A stretch of 64,000 nucleotides of DNA from Sciurus carolinensis (GCF_902686445.1 NC_062213.1:40374741-40438740), one strand, 5' to 3'. Counted from the first letter of the stretch, positions 33,601 through 45,248 are shown. The notes: generated by a model from the letters alone, not told the origin. Made by a program: numbers and translations.

Positions 33601-35485
33601 GTGGTTTTTTTTTTGAGGTATAATTGACAAAAATAAACTATATGTATTTAAGAGAGATAATTTAATGACTTTTGACCTACTTCCATAAAATCATAACCAT
33701 AATCAAGATAATGATTATTTGTTGAAGATGTTAACCTTTCCCCATTGAATTGCCTTGGTATATTTGTTGAAAATCATTTCACCATATATGTGTGGTCTAT
33801 TTCTGAATTCTATTCTGTTCTATTAATACATATGTTCATATTTGCACAAACACCACACTTCCCTGATTACTGTTGTTTTATAATTAATCTTAAAGTCAGG
33901 TAGTTTCAAGTTCTCCAACTTTGTTCATCTTTTTCAGTTTATTTGACTATCTTAGTACTTTGCATATCCATACATATTTTAGAATTGGTTTATCAATTTC
34001 TACAAAATCCTGTTAGGATTGTTATAGAGATTGCTTGAATCTATAAATTAATTTGAAAAGACCTGATGTTAAACACTGAATCTTCTGGTCCATGAACGTG
34101 GTATATCTATTTAAGTCTTACTTAATTTCCCTCAGCAATACTGTGTGATTTTCAGCATACAGGTCTTTCACATCTTTTGTCAAATATGTCAATAGGCATA
34201 TGTTATGCTATTGAAAAGTGTTTTTTAATTTCAAAATTTGATTGTATATTGAAAGTTATATAAAATAGTTGATTTTTGTATATTGGTCTTTTCTTCAACC
34301 TTGTTGCATTCACTTAATTGTTCCATTAGCTTTTTTGTAGATTCCATTGAATTCTACATAGATAATAATGTTGTCTGATGATAAAAATGGTTTATTCCTT
34401 TCCAATCTTCATACAATCTAATTTTTAAAAAATTTTCTCTTCCTTATTGCGCTAGCTAGAAATTTTACTACAATGTTAAATAGAAGTGATGAGAGTGGAC
34501 ATACTTTTGTTCCTGATCCCATAAAGAAAGTGTTAAGTATTTCATCATTAAGTATAATGTTAGCTGATGGCTTTTTATTGATGCACTTTACCAGACTAAG
34601 GCAGTTGTCAGTTATCTTAGTTTCTAGTTTATGGAAAGTTGATTTTTTTAAGTCACAAATGCATGTCATATCTTGTCCAGTGCTTTTTAAAAAAATCTAT
34701 TGAGATAGCTCATGTGTTTTCTGCTTTTTAATATGTTAATATGATAAATTACACTGAATGAATTTTGAATGTTGAATGTTAAGTCAACCTTGAATTCCTA
34801 GGATAAATCCCATTTGGTCATGATGTATTTATCATTTTTACATAGTTAGATTTCATTGCTAAAAAATACTGGAAGAACTTTGGTATGTATTTCATGAGGG
34901 ATGTCTGTGTGTAGATTTTCTTTCTTATGCCTTATTCTGGTTTGAATATCAGAGTAATGCTGGCCTTACTGAATGAGTTGAAATAAGTTCCCTAATCTTC
35001 AATTTTCAGGAAGAATTTATGTAGAATTCATATTAGTATTTCTCAAATGTTTGGTACACTTCACCACGTAAGCCAACTAGATCTAGAGTTTTCTTTGGGA
35101 GAAGGCTTACAGCACAAATTCAGTTTCTTTTAACACCCACAGGCCTTTTCCAATTATCTATTTGTTCTTGAGTAAACTTTAGTAGTTTGTATCTTTCAAG
35201 GAATTTGTTCATTTCATGAGTTGTTGAAGTTACTGGCATACATTTATTTGTTCATTATTTTCCTTTCAGTGTTAGTAGGATATATAGAGATATCCATTTT
35301 TTCATTCCCATTATTGATAATTTGTGTCTTCTCTTTATTTTTTAATATTTCTATTAATAAACCCCTAGACTTACTAATTTGAATCTCACAAAACTACCTT
35401 TTAATTTTACCAACTATCTCTATTATTTGTTTCTATTTATTTTACTTCAGTTGAATTCTTTACTATTTTCTGTCTTTTGAATGTC
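33600..35485 (-). mobile_element. L1 ORF2 remnant, antisense (reverse transcriptase region)
   Basis: The order of phrases on the plus strand matches antisense L1 ORF2: 'ttgaattgccttggtatatt', 'agttctccaactttgttcat', 'gtggacatacttttgttcct', 'gataaatcccatttggtcat'. On the minus strand 34418-34669 stays open as a piece of reverse transcriptase, with KCINKKPSANIILNDEIL and CPLSSLLFNIVVKFLASAIR. Elsewhere it is broken by many stops. Non-functional. Confidence 0.85.
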
Positions 35486-35509
35486 TAATGAAAGTGTTAA
35501 CCTCACTAT

Positions 35510-35760
35510 ATATTCATTCATTCACTCATTTATTCAATAAATATTTTATGAACATCTATCATGGAGTAAGCACTGGATCATCAGTGAACAAAAAGGCAAT
35601 CTTTTGACTGCCAAAGCTTATAGGAGTCCCTTATAATCTACTATATTGAAAAAGACTATTGATTAATCAAATAATGACACCAATAAACATATTCACAAAT
35701 TAGACATATGTAACAGAATAATTTTATGAAGAATGGTATTAAAAACATATAAAGCAATAA
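35510..35760 (-). repeat. L2 3' end fragment
   Basis: The segments 'attcattcattcactcattt attcaataaatattttatga' and 'cacatatgtaacagaataat'-like sequence downstream are antisense L2, diverged. Confidence 0.6.
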
Positions 35761-35879
35761 GAAGAAAATTTCTCCTAGCAAATTAGCAGGTTTTAAAAAT
35801 TGCTTCTTCAAACCATTTAAGGTAGAACATAAGAGATGAGAGATAATTTTGAAAAATTATCATCAAAAACCTCAAAGAG

Positions 35880-36700
35880 ACCAATAACCTTTGACTCAAT
35901 AAATTTCCCTTTATGTTTTGTTTCTAAGAAAATGATCAAAAATATGAGAATCTTATTACTCAGCCATAAAGAATGATAAAATTATGGCATTTGCAGGCAA
36001 ATGGACGAAATTGGAGAATATCATGCTAAGTGAGATAAGCCAATCTCAAAAAACCAAAGGAAGAATGATCTCGCTGATAAGTGGATGATGATACATAATG
36101 GGGCATGGGAAGGGTTAGTTTTAGGGTTAGAGTGAGGGTTAGGGAGGGGGGCAAGAATGGGGGAAAGAAGGACTGTATAGAGGGAAAAGAGGGATGGGAG
36201 GGGTGGGGGGAAGGGGAAAAATAACAGAATGAATCAACCAACATCACCCTATGTAAATTTATGATTACACAAATGGTATGCCTTTACTCTATGTACAAAC
36301 AGAGAAACAACATGTATCCCATTTGTTTACAATTAAAAAAAAAGAAAAAAAAATACGAGAATCTATGTGTAAGAATGTCTATCAAAATCCATTTTGAGCG
36401 GTCAAAAAAAACCTGTTAGATAAAATATGACACATACATCTGACAAATTTTAATAACATCAAAATGGTCATAAGTTTATGTTATACTGAATGATCTCAAT
36501 TCTATAAAAATATATCCATACATATGAATACATTATAAAAAAAAAAGACTGGAGGGAAATACACCAAATTACTACTAACTATAGTTATCTCTGGGTAATA
36601 AATCAGATTATTTCATTGTATGCAATTTCATTCCTATATGAACCACTATTCTACAATAAGCCTGTATTACTTTTGTAATCAAAAAAGTATTAAAAATAAA
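35880..36700 (+). repeat. Old L1M/HAL1-like copy split by a younger L1
   Basis: The left part 'taacctttgactcaataaat ... agaaaatgatcaaaaatatg' and right part 'gaatgatctcaattctataa ... attacttttgtaatcaaaaa' read as one ancient L1 3' region interrupted at 35954-36350. Confidence 0.6.
35954..36350 (+). mobile_element. L1 LINE 3' end with target-site duplication
   Basis: ORF2 terminus 'ttactcagccataaagaatg' and 3' UTR ending in an A-rich tail. The flanks aaatatgagaatct (35940-35953) and aaatacgagaatct (36351-36364) are a 14 bp duplication with one mismatch. The 3' UTR contains TTAGGG-like repeats (36115-36142) and a G-rich polypurine tract (36191-36216). Confidence 0.92.
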
Positions 36701-36989
36701 TATACACATTCATAATTATGAAACTAGTTGCCATGGAAAACAGCAGAAATAATATAAAAAAGAGAAGAGTGTAGGAGGTGCTCAGAGATTTGAAGAAGAA
36801 AATAATTAGGGAATATTGCTGAGGACAATATGTATGGTTATGGATGTCTCTATGCAAATCACAAAACACAGACGAGTTCAACAGAGCAGAGGAACCGCAA
36901 ACTCACAGGTATTACTGGACTAGAGGGAGACAGGAAGTAAGTGTAGACTATGGAGAAAGCAGGTCAAATGCTCTAGGAATCATGGCGTC

Positions 36990-37320
36990 CACATCCCTGT
37001 CTCGCCTTCTATTCCTGTCACACGGGCTTCCTTGCTGCCCCTCAGAGTGTCTCACAGTTCATTGTTCAGGGTCTTCACACTAGTGCTGTATTCTCTCTGC
37101 CTCAGAGGTCCTTCCTCGCTCATCTCCTTTGAGTACTTCATCAAATGTTACTTTCTTTTTGAGACCTGTAGTCTTCCCTCACCCTACTCCAATACAATGT
37201 AAGCTCCATAAGAAGAGAGATTTTTTTTGTTTTATTTACTGCTATAAGCCTTGTGTCTACAACTACAATTGTATCTGGTACATAGTAGCTACTCAACATA
37301 TATTTGTTGAATGAATAGAT
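36990..37320 (+). repeat. L2 LINE 3' end
   Basis: The segments 'cagaggtccttcctcgctca', 'atgtaagctccataagaaga', 'ctggtacatagtagctactc' and 'aacatatatttgttgaatga' are sense L2 ending at its terminus. Confidence 0.85.
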
Positions 37321-37327
37321 GGTTCTT

Positions 37328-37459
37328 TTTTAAAATACTTTTTTGAGTTTTATTTATTTATTTATTTTATTTATTTATTTTTATGTGGTACCGAGGATTG
37401 AACTCAATGCCTCATATGTGCTAGGCAAGCCCTCTGCCACTGAACTACAACCTCAGCCT
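37328..37459 (-). mobile_element. ID-like SINE, reverse, with target-site duplication
   Basis: The segment 'atgtggtaccgaggattgaa ctcaatgcctcatatgtgct' is a reverse ID body. The duplication gaatagatggttctt (37313-37327) and gaataaatggtttctt (37460-37475) flanks it. Confidence 0.9.
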
Positions 37460-37541
37460 GAATAAATGGTTTCTTGATATTAGTGGATTGTTTTGTCAGG
37501 CTTTAGGTGCATAAACATTGTACATCAAGAACCAATAAGGG

Positions 37542-37737
37542 AGGGAAGGGGATGGGAATAGGAAAGGCAGTAGAATAAATCAGACATAACTTTCCTATGT
37601 TCATATATGAATACATGACCAGTGTAACTCTGCATCACATATAACCGCAAGAATGAGAAGTTATATTCCATTTATGTGTGTCAAAATACACTCTGTTGTT
37701 ATGTATATCTAAAAAGAACAACAACAACAAAAAAAAA
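37542..37737 (+). mobile_element. L1 3' UTR insertion
   Basis: The segments 'aggaaaggcagtagaataaa tcagacataactttcctatg' and 'cactctgttgttatgtatat' match the 3' UTR of the L1 at 9541-10616. The flanks accaataaggg (37531-37541) and accaacaaggg (37738-37748) are a duplication with one mismatch. Confidence 0.88.
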
Positions 37738-38766
37738 ACCAACAAGGGGTCACTAATAATGGAAGATGGCTCTCATCCCCTTCTGAAGGCTTCTTCCTGC
37801 TGGGTTGTTTAAAAACCCTCTTCTATGAGTGAGGATCTCATCTCAGCCAGTTACAAACTCCATCTATCATTCTTTCATCCAGAACACATTTCTCCCTTTG
37901 GTCCACAGGGCAGGAAGGGTCTTTTTAGTAAATTGGTCAAATGTCTATTAAATTCTAGAGAGTTGCTCCGGTATTTTCCATGGCTGACTAGTCTATTAAA
38001 TGAGATAAATTTATTCTGATATGACTCATTCTTAGTAACCACAAAGAATGTGAGAAATTCAGTTTGTTCTCTTGGTCTCTATGTGCAAAGGAGATATCAG
38101 CTCAGTCTGGGGAAATGCTTTTTAAAATTTAGAACTGAAGAGAGCTGAACATAAATTACCCTAGAGCAGAGTGGGTGTCCTGCCAGGAGGGGCATTCAAG
38201 TGCAGGCTGGACAGTGCACAGTGAGGGCATTGTGGGATGGGTGGCTGGGCAAGGACTGGCTGAACTTGGAGTCCCTTCTCCACTGAGAGTCTTTGATTCA
38301 CATACACAGGCCCTTGCAACAGTAAGTGGTTTATTGTGGCTGTAGGAAGGTATTGGGGTGCAGCAGGTTAATTACATCCTGGCTGGGAAGCCTGGCACCC
38401 AACTCTTTCTAGTTCTTTTATTGCTGATTCAGCATAAAATTATGACATTCTTCTATGTTTCCCTTTGAAAGAAAACATCATCAGATTCATTCAGTGCTTT
38501 GCCTTCCTATTTGAAAAACAAGGTGGCGTTATCTACCCAGTTATCAGCGGAGTCTGGAAAACAATGAACCTAATAATCCTAAAGTGAGAAAATAAGGAAC
38601 AGCAACATGAAAACTATGGTATCCACAATTGCCTCTATTCATCAATACGGCATTAGATGATTCAGTGATAGGCTTGAAACCCACAGTCTGTTTGATCCTG
38701 AAGACAAGAATCCCTGTCCCGTGGGCTGAATTCCTCTATTGATCTTACAGTAAAAATATTCTGAAC

Positions 38767-38908
38767 GGGTGGGAGAAGGGGATGGAGGGGGCAAGTGCTG
38801 GGGAGTGATACGGGCCAAATTATATTGTTACACTGTGTGCATGTGTGAATAGGCAACAACAAATTCCACTATGATGTACAACTGTAATGCACCCAAAAAA
38901 ATGTGGGA
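38767..38908 (+). mobile_element. Short L1 3' UTR insertion
   Basis: A G-rich start leads to 'ttatattgttacactgtgtg catgtgtgaataggcaacaa' and 'tgtaatgcacccaaaaaaat', an L1 3' terminus in style. The flanks aaaaatattctgaac (38752-38766) and aaaaataccctgaac (38909-38923) form a 15 bp duplication with two mismatches. Confidence 0.75.
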
Positions 38909-38984
38909 AAAAATACCCTGAACTCGAAAGTGTTCTTTCTCAAGCTTGGCTCAAGAGTAAGGGCTTCAAATTGGACCTCGCAAA

Positions 38985-39650
38985 GTCTTGCCATCATATG
39001 ATACAATTCTAGGTACACACCCAAAGGAATGAGAGGCAGGGACTCAAACTGACACTTGAACACCCAAGAGTATAGCAGTCACAATAATCAATAGGTGGAA
39101 GTAAGCAAAGTGTTCATGAATAAACAAAAGAGGGCACACACATACAAGAGAATGCCATTCAGTCTCAAAAAGGAAGGAAATTCTGACACATGCTACAACA
39201 TGGATGAAACCTGAGGACACCGTGCTAAGTGAAATAAGCCGGTCACAGAAGGGCAAATATCATACCATCCTACTTCACTGGAGTACCTAGAATAGTCAAA
39301 TTCGTAGACCCAGAAAGTGGAACAGAGGTTGCTAGGGACTAGGGTGTGTGTGTGTCCAGGAACAGGGGGCTATTGTTTAATGAGTACAGAGTTTCAGTTT
39401 TGGGTGAGGAGAAAGTTCTGGAGGGGCTGGGGCTGTAGCTTAGTGTAGAGCGCTTGCCTAGCACATGTGAGACACTGAGTTTGCTTCTCAGTGCCACATA
39501 AAAATAAATAAACAAAATAAAAGTATTCTGCCCATCTACAACAACAGTAAATTTAAAAAAAAAAAAAAAAAGGAGAAAGTTTTGGAGATGGATGAAGGTG
39601 ATGGTTATGCAAGGTGATGTACCTAACCGCCACTGAACTGTATGCTTACA
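38985..39650 (+). repeat. Old L1M 3' end split by an ID SINE
   Basis: The segments 'gtacacacccaaaggaatga', 'gaatgccattcagtctcaaa', 'gctacaacatggatgaaacc' and 'ttgctagggactagg' are L1 ORF2/3' UTR in order. After the SINE it resumes with 'gagatggatgaaggtgatgg'. Confidence 0.8.
39424..39570 (+). mobile_element. ID-like SINE with 17 bp target-site duplication
   Basis: The body 'gggctggggctgtagcttag tgtagagcgcttgcctagca' has an extended A-rich 3' end. The flanks aggagaaagttctggag (39407-39423) and aggagaaagttttggag (39571-39587) differ at one base. Inserted into L1M. Confidence 0.95.
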
Positions 39651-39656
39651 AATGGC

Positions 39657-40090
39657 TGCAGTGGCCACATCAATGTTTATAGCAGTTCAATTCACGATAG
39701 CAAAACTATGGAACCAACCTAGATGCCCTTTAACAGATGAATGGATAGAGAAAATGTGGTACCTATACATAATGGAATATTACTTAGTCTTAAAGAAGAA
39801 TGAAATTATGGCACTTGCAGGTAAGTGGATAAAACTAGAGAATATCACGCTAAGTGAAATAAGCCAATCCCAAAAAATCAAAGGCCGAATGTTTTCTCTG
39901 ATAAGTGATGCTGATCCATAGTGCAGAGTGGTTAGGGAAGAATGAAGGAACATTGGATTGTACAGAGGGGAGTGCAGGTAGGGGTGGTGAGGCAGGTGGG
40001 GATGGGAAGGATGGTGGATTGAGACAGATATTGTTACCCTATATACATGTATGAAAAAATTTTTTAATAAGTAAAATAAAATATAAAAAA
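39657..40090 (+). mobile_element. L1 LINE 3' end, 5'-truncated
   Basis: The segments 'tggccacatcaatgtttata gcagttcaattcacgatagc' and 'aatggaatattacttagtct', then a polypurine 3' UTR and 'ttgttaccctatatacatgt', end in an AT-rich tail. It abuts the old L1M to its left. Confidence 0.9.
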
Positions 40091-41482
40091 ATGACTTCTG
40101 TGATAAATTTTATGTTATGCCATATAAATATTATGTTATGACAATAAATAAATCTTGCCAATATTTTTCAAATTGTCAGTACCTATGCATTTCTACTCAT
40201 CTCTCTGGAAAATGTTCAGACTGATTTGCATGGGTTGCTTTAGCATAAAGAACTGATATAAAAGGTGATGCTTTTTTGAATACCACTTATTCTAAATTAT
40301 CTTGCTTATTCAGGAATATAGAGTTCAATTATGTATATTTGGGCCTGATTACAAATTAATTAGGCTTGATATTTTAACGAGTGCACACTTACTAATTGAA
40401 TTAGCATTCAATGATACTTTTGGTTGAAAATAGAGATTGAAATGTAAGAAACTGAGTATCTCTTATTTTATTATGTTTTGGAGAGCTTTAAAAAAGTAAG
40501 AAAAAAATTTTTTTAAATCTTTCAACATCACAGCAGCAGCCAGGCTGCCTTGGCTGGAAGCTGTGATGGCCTGGTAATTGCTAACAGGAAGGCTGCCATG
40601 ATTCTGTTTCTACCTCCACGCTGTGTTTCCGTCCTTGTCACGGGTTCCTATTTTTCAGTCCTCGCTCTCATCCCTGCCACAGATCTGGAGTGCTTGCTTG
40701 AGTGTCTCAGTTCCCAAAAGTGGGCCTTCGGCTTACTTCCTCCCCTCAATTTTTCAAGCTCCCAGAGTGTCTCCTTTCTCTGACCAGCCCTCTTCCAGCT
40801 CTAGCTCCTGCCCACCCACAAGCATGGTGGGAAAATGTCCCCTCTAGAAGTCAGATGGCCCTGGTGCTGCCTGTCCGGACCTCCAGATTTCCCAGCACTC
40901 TGCTCTGCCCACACATTGGGGTGGCCAACTTCTGGGTCTCGACAGGGCCCAGAGATAGCCGAAGTGCTGGCTCTGAGCCTCACTGGTGAGACCTCCCAGC
41001 TGGATCAGTCCTGCCCTGACTCCTCGCCAAACCTCCTCTCCCAGGCCCCTCCGCTGCGGTATCTACTTGCATGGTCTGACTCCAGGACTCAGACCTCCTC
41101 CCTGCCTGCACCATCCTGAGACTTGGAATTCTCCATATCCTAAGGAATTCTGGGATAGGAGACAGGCTGAACCACAGTGATGGTGCAGCTCCGGGCGGTG
41201 GCCGGGCGGGGTGGGGGGGTGTGCAGGGGCATGGAAATCAGGTGACTCCAGCCAGGGATGATATTCTGAAGACTGGATAGGATGTGTTTTCCTCCATTCC
41301 TTACCCCAGTGAGACAGCAATCCACCTGTTCTGGTTCAACTTGCCTCCTTCCCTTAACTCCTTCAGGGAGGGAGTCTTCTCTGCCTCACTCTGTGGTCCC
41401 TCAGTCACACCCCTCTTGGCATTGTGACTGAACGGAGATGACTTGTGTCCCCGCCAACTTTGAAGTCAGTATCATCTTTCAC

Positions 41483-41650
41483 AAGAACTTTACTTAGCAC
41501 CAAGCAATTTGCTAAATGCTGTCTGAATTATCTCATTTAGTCTTCAAGATAATTCCAGAAAGTAGGCAGTTGAAGAAACTGAGGCATAAAATTACTTGCC
41601 CAAGATGGCCCCGAGAAAAGGCAGAGGAGCTGGGGTTTGAACCAGCAGCA
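41483..41650 (-). repeat. MIR fragment
   Basis: The segments 'tttgctaaatgctgtctgaa ttatctcatttagtcttcaa', 'gttgaagaaactgaggcata' and 'gctggggtttgaaccagcag' are antisense MIR. Confidence 0.8.
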
Positions 41651-42952
41651 CACACCCCCCCTTTGATGGGGAGTAGTGACTCATCAGCCCAGCAACCACA
41701 ACTCCCAGGCCATTACCACAGCCGACTGCTGTTTCAGAGTCCAGAGTGTTCAGAAGGGAGTAGGGCCTGGGCAGAGAGCAGTCCACTCATTCATTCACTC
41801 ATTTCTCCACAAACAAAACAAACCACCAAAGGCCAATCATGTGCGCGTATGCAGATCCAGACTCCCCTGTCTGCTTCCCATCCCGGCACAGGTTTCCTTC
41901 CTCAGAGCCCCATCTCATCCTTCTTTGCCTGCTGAACGAAGGTCTTACCTTGTTCACTCTTGTTGGCTCAGAAATGTACATTTTTGATGTAATGTGTCCC
42001 TTACTTTTCTATATGCCTCCTGCCTCTAGCTCCAGTGTTTAGAAGCTGCTGATATTAAGGGATTGAAGAACAGAAGATTAATTTATGTTAAGGAGGTCTG
42101 GGTGGCTGCTTTCTTAAAAAACTGTGTAGGTCTATACTGCTTTGTATAGTAGAAGCATTTTAGAAAGGTTGAAGGCACATGAACTTTTTTATAAATTAAA
42201 ATCCTACTTTCTCATTGACATGTTTCAGAGATGACTTATCTTATTTTAATTACTATTAAACTTCACTTTTTTAAAATGTTGGGCCCCAATACTTTAAAAA
42301 TAAGCTTCTCTCAAGCAACCCTCCACATAGCAGGATAATAATCCACACACACCCACTGAAGGGCTACCATATATCTTTTTGTTTAACATAACACATTTGT
42401 AATCCTTTTGTAAAGCGAGTGATCACCTTTAGTTTATAGATTTTTAGGTTCCAATTTGGGGAGCTAAAAAAGTCAAAGAGAACAAAATAGCTCAAACAAA
42501 CAAAAAAAAATAAGCATTTCTCTGCAAAATGCCCTCCACCTATTCTTACCCGCCACCCCCCCCCCCCAAAGAAACTGTGCTCAGTTCTCTTGGGCTCAGC
42601 GATTTTCTGGTACTTGTGTAGAGTCAGAGTTGGAGACCACAAGCCACAATGCTTCAGTGAAAATATTCCTCAAGCCCTGTTAATACTGATGGACACAGCC
42701 AGGCAGAGGCAGCGTGGAGGACAGTGGTCTGACAAGCAACACACTCAGCAGATGCTGGAAGAACACACCCACATGTGGTCTTCAACAAAAGATACCCTCA
42801 TCAAATACGCTGAATGGTGACGTTGAGAAAGAGTAGGCGATGGTCTCAGGACAATTTGGAAAGGCCTGACAGAGAAGGAATAGGGGCAGACATAATCCTA
42901 TGCTAATCTATGCGTGGGAGATTTCCACAGCCACAATCCCCATAGCAATAGC

Positions 42953-42954
<2 letters not shown>

Positions 42955-42999
<45 letters not shown>
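42955..42999 (+). repeat. (TG)n microsatellite; (CA)n next to the EGF3 splice donor
   Basis: A 45 nt perfect TG tract. On the MATN2 transcript it is a CA repeat beginning at intron position +8, after GTAAGTT. CA repeats are known binding sites of hnRNP L and can act as intronic splicing regulators. A role here is inference from position. Confidence 0.95.
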
Positions 43000-43001
<2 letters not shown>

Positions 43002-43006
43002 CTTAC

Positions 43007-43129
43007 TTGCACATGTTTTTTTATCTGGGTTCAGAGAAAATCCTTCACGGCATCGGCACAAGTAGGAGTTATCAGCATTTACACACTCGTGTTCACACCC
43101 GGGGTTTTCAGAAGCACAGTAGTCCACAG
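43007..43129 (-). CDS. MATN2: Matrilin-2 exon, EGF-like module 3
   Basis: A 123 bp exon, phase 1-1, acceptor ttttctgcag and donor gtaagt. The module begins [17 protein letters not shown] and ends PDKKTCA. The six cysteines are at standard positions. [12 protein letters not shown] fits the Asx-hydroxylation pattern. It shares the NPDKKTC ending with EGF4, which suggests these two are the closest pair. The junction codon g|ct from EGF2 gives CVAVDYC and a|ag to EGF4 gives CAKIDYC, both consistent with human from memory (human has TK at the second). The donor is followed almost at once by a CA repeat. Confidence 0.96.
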
Positions 43130-43383
43130 CTGCAGAAAATAAAACACGTTCAGAGTTGAATTAGAAATACAGAAGGAAAAAGAATGGCAGAATGGACGCA
43201 TAACTCCAACAGATATAAATCAGGATTAATTGTCACCTTCCCCCAAAGAACGAATAAGAAAATATGCATCGAAGGCCTCTGACCCCTTAAAAAAACTTTA
43301 GGAGTTTAGAGCAGACAATTCATATCAGAAGTTAAACTAAAGAATATATGAACAATTTAAGAATAGTTAAAGAAATGCAAACC

Positions 43384-43583
43384 AGCCGGGTGTGGAGCAC
43401 CCCTGCAATTTCAGCAACTCGGAAGCTGAGGCAAGTTCAAGGCCAGTCTCAGCACCTTAGAGAGGCCTTAAGTAACTTAGTGTGAGTCTATCTTGAAATA
43501 AAACATAAAAAGGGTTGGGGATATAGTTCAGTGGCAAAGCCCCTCTGGGTTCTATCTCCAGTACCCCCCCCCAAAAAAATGCA
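43384..43583 (+). mobile_element. Dimeric squirrel SINE, diverged
   Basis: The head 'gccgggtgtggagcacccct gcaatttcagcaactcggaa' and the tail 'gggttggggatatagttcag ... gggttctatctccagtacc' show more changes than the other copies. Confidence 0.85.
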
Positions 43584-43589
43584 AATCAA

Positions 43590-43900
43590 AGTCAAAATGA
43601 TCACAAGGCATACTTATATCTATTAAACTGGCAAAAATAAGGTGAGATTAAAACCCAGTAGGGACAAGGCAGCATGAACACAGAGTTTTTCATGGTGGGT
43701 AGCATAAAAAAACCTATGGAAGTCAATTTGACGATGTTTATCCTGCAAATGCATCCCCAGTGAAATAACTGAAAAAGGTCAGGGAGCGGGTAGATAAATT
43801 ATATGCAATAAGCTATTTATTGCAGCATTACTTACAATGACCAAATATGTCTGGAAAGTAGGATGAACATATAATAATAAATATAAATGGTTTACTAATG
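43590..43900 (+). repeat. Old L1M fragment
   Basis: The segments 'atcaaagtcaaaatgatcac', 'actggcaaaaataaggtgag', 'ccagtgaaataactgaaaaa' and 'ttattgcagcattacttaca' follow ancient L1 ORF2 3' order. Confidence 0.55.
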
Positions 43901-43924
43901 TATGAGAAAATGCACTGGCCTTCT

Positions 43925-44505
43925 TCTCATTAATTCCACAAATACTGAGCATTTTCTATGGGTCAGGCCCTGTTTTAGGTGCCTGGTATAAAGCAAATAA
44001 CAAATGAGATGAATATTCCAGTCCTCAAGGTGCTTATATTTGGATGGTGGTGGTGGTAGGAACAGACAGAATATAAAATAAAGCAGTTAAGAAAACCATC
44101 CCTTAGAAGGTGGAGAATGTTCTGGAAAAAATAAAACAGCAAAGGGAAATAGGGACTGTGGAGAAGGGGGCAGGTGGGAGGGAGGATGGGATGTGGTGGA
44201 AGTGGTCAGGAAAGGCCTCTCCAGGAAGGTGGCAGTCAGGCAGAGATTTGAATAAGGTGTCAGCCATGAGGACATCTGGGAGAGAGCATCCTGGGCATGG
44301 GAACAGCAAGTGCAAAGGCCAGGAGGTGGGAGTATGCCTGGCATGCTGAATATCTGGGAAGAGGCCAGGTGGAGTGGGGAGAAAGGCAAGGGACAAGAAG
44401 AGTACACTCAGGAGGGACCTGTGGGCCACTGCAAGGACTTTGGTTTCTGTCTTAGTGAGTTGGCAGTCATTGGAAGATTCTGAACAAAGGAATCAAGAAT
44501 AGACG
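43925..44505 (-). repeat. L2 LINE, long fragment
   Basis: The segments 'attccacaaatactgagcat', 'gtcaggaaaggcctctccag', 'ggaacagcaagtgcaaaggc' and 'ctgtgggccactgcaaggac' are antisense L2 in the right order. Confidence 0.85.
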
Positions 44506-44512
44506 ATGGAGT

Positions 44513-44720
44513 CAGGCATGGTGGCACATGCCTATAATCCCATCAGCTCAGGAGGCTGAGGCAGGAGGATCACAAGTCAAAGCCAGCCTCAACAACTTAA
44601 CAAGGACTTAAGCAACTCAGCAAGACCCTGTCTCAAAATAAAAATTTAAAATAAGACTAGGGTTGTGGCTCAGTGGTTAGGCAACCCTGGGTTCAATCTC
44701 TGGTACCCAAAAAGAGACCA
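44513..44720 (+). mobile_element. Dimeric squirrel SINE
   Basis: The head 'gcatggtggcacatgcctat aatcccatcagctcaggagg' is joined to the tail 'gactagggttgtggctcagt ... gggttcaatctctggtacc'. Confidence 0.9.
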
Positions 44721-44826
44721 GGCAATGGAAGGTAAATGAGAGCGAAAAACTAGCCAGGAGGCTTCCACCATGAGAAGCATGAGGCTTATGCCAGGACAAG
44801 GCAGGGGAGAGTGTTTGGAGGTCAGG

Positions 44827-45248
44827 GGTTGAATTATGCCCCCCCCAAAACATATGTTGTAGTCCTAACCCCCGATACCTGAGGTGGCCTTATTGGAATA
44901 GGTCTTTACAGTGGTAACAAGTTAAGATAGGTCATAGGGTAGGCCCTAATCCATTATGGCTAATGTCTTATAAGAGATACCGTGTGAAGACAGACACCAG
45001 ATAATGTTTCACAAGGACAGACCCTGATACTGGAGTCAGGCAGTTGCAAGCTGAAGACGCCAAGGACTAACAGCCACCACTAGGGCTAGGAAGAAGCAGG
45101 GAAGGATTCCCCTCCTCAAGTGTCAGAGGCAGCAGGACCTGGATGCACCCTGATTTTAGATTTCTAGTCATTTGTACTGTGACGCTGCTGCTGTTTTAAG
45201 TTGTCCAGTTCATAGAGCTTTGTTATAGCATCCCAAGGAAACTTATAC
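44827..45248 (+). mobile_element. MLT1-like MaLR LTR
   Basis: The segments 'ggttgaattatgcccccccc', 'gtagtcctaacccccgatac', 'ggtcatagggtaggccctaa' and 'gttatagcatcccaaggaaa' mark an old MaLR LTR. Confidence 0.75.

Larger units (their letters stand above)
31511..43006 (-). other. MATN2: MATN2 intron between EGF3 and EGF4
   Basis: An 11,496 bp intron, largely LINE: an antisense L1 of about 3 kb, an older L1M split by a young L1, several L1 3' ends, L2, SINEs and a MIR. Nothing recognised in 31511-32430, 37750-38760, 40095-41480 or 41650-42950. The intron starts 8 nt from a (CA)n tract on the transcript strand. Confidence 0.8.

Noticed and set aside
34418..34669. Reverse-transcriptase-like frame as an active L1 gene
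   Set aside because: It matches L1 ORF2 locally, but the surrounding ORF2 has many stops and the element lacks ORF1 and a 5' UTR, so it is a dead relic.
36115..36142. Interstitial telomere site
   Set aside because: Only a few imperfect TTAGGG units lie inside an L1 3' UTR with its own target-site duplication.
41516..41935. 139-codon plus-strand frame
   Set aside because: It begins in an antisense MIR and has no recognisable protein features.
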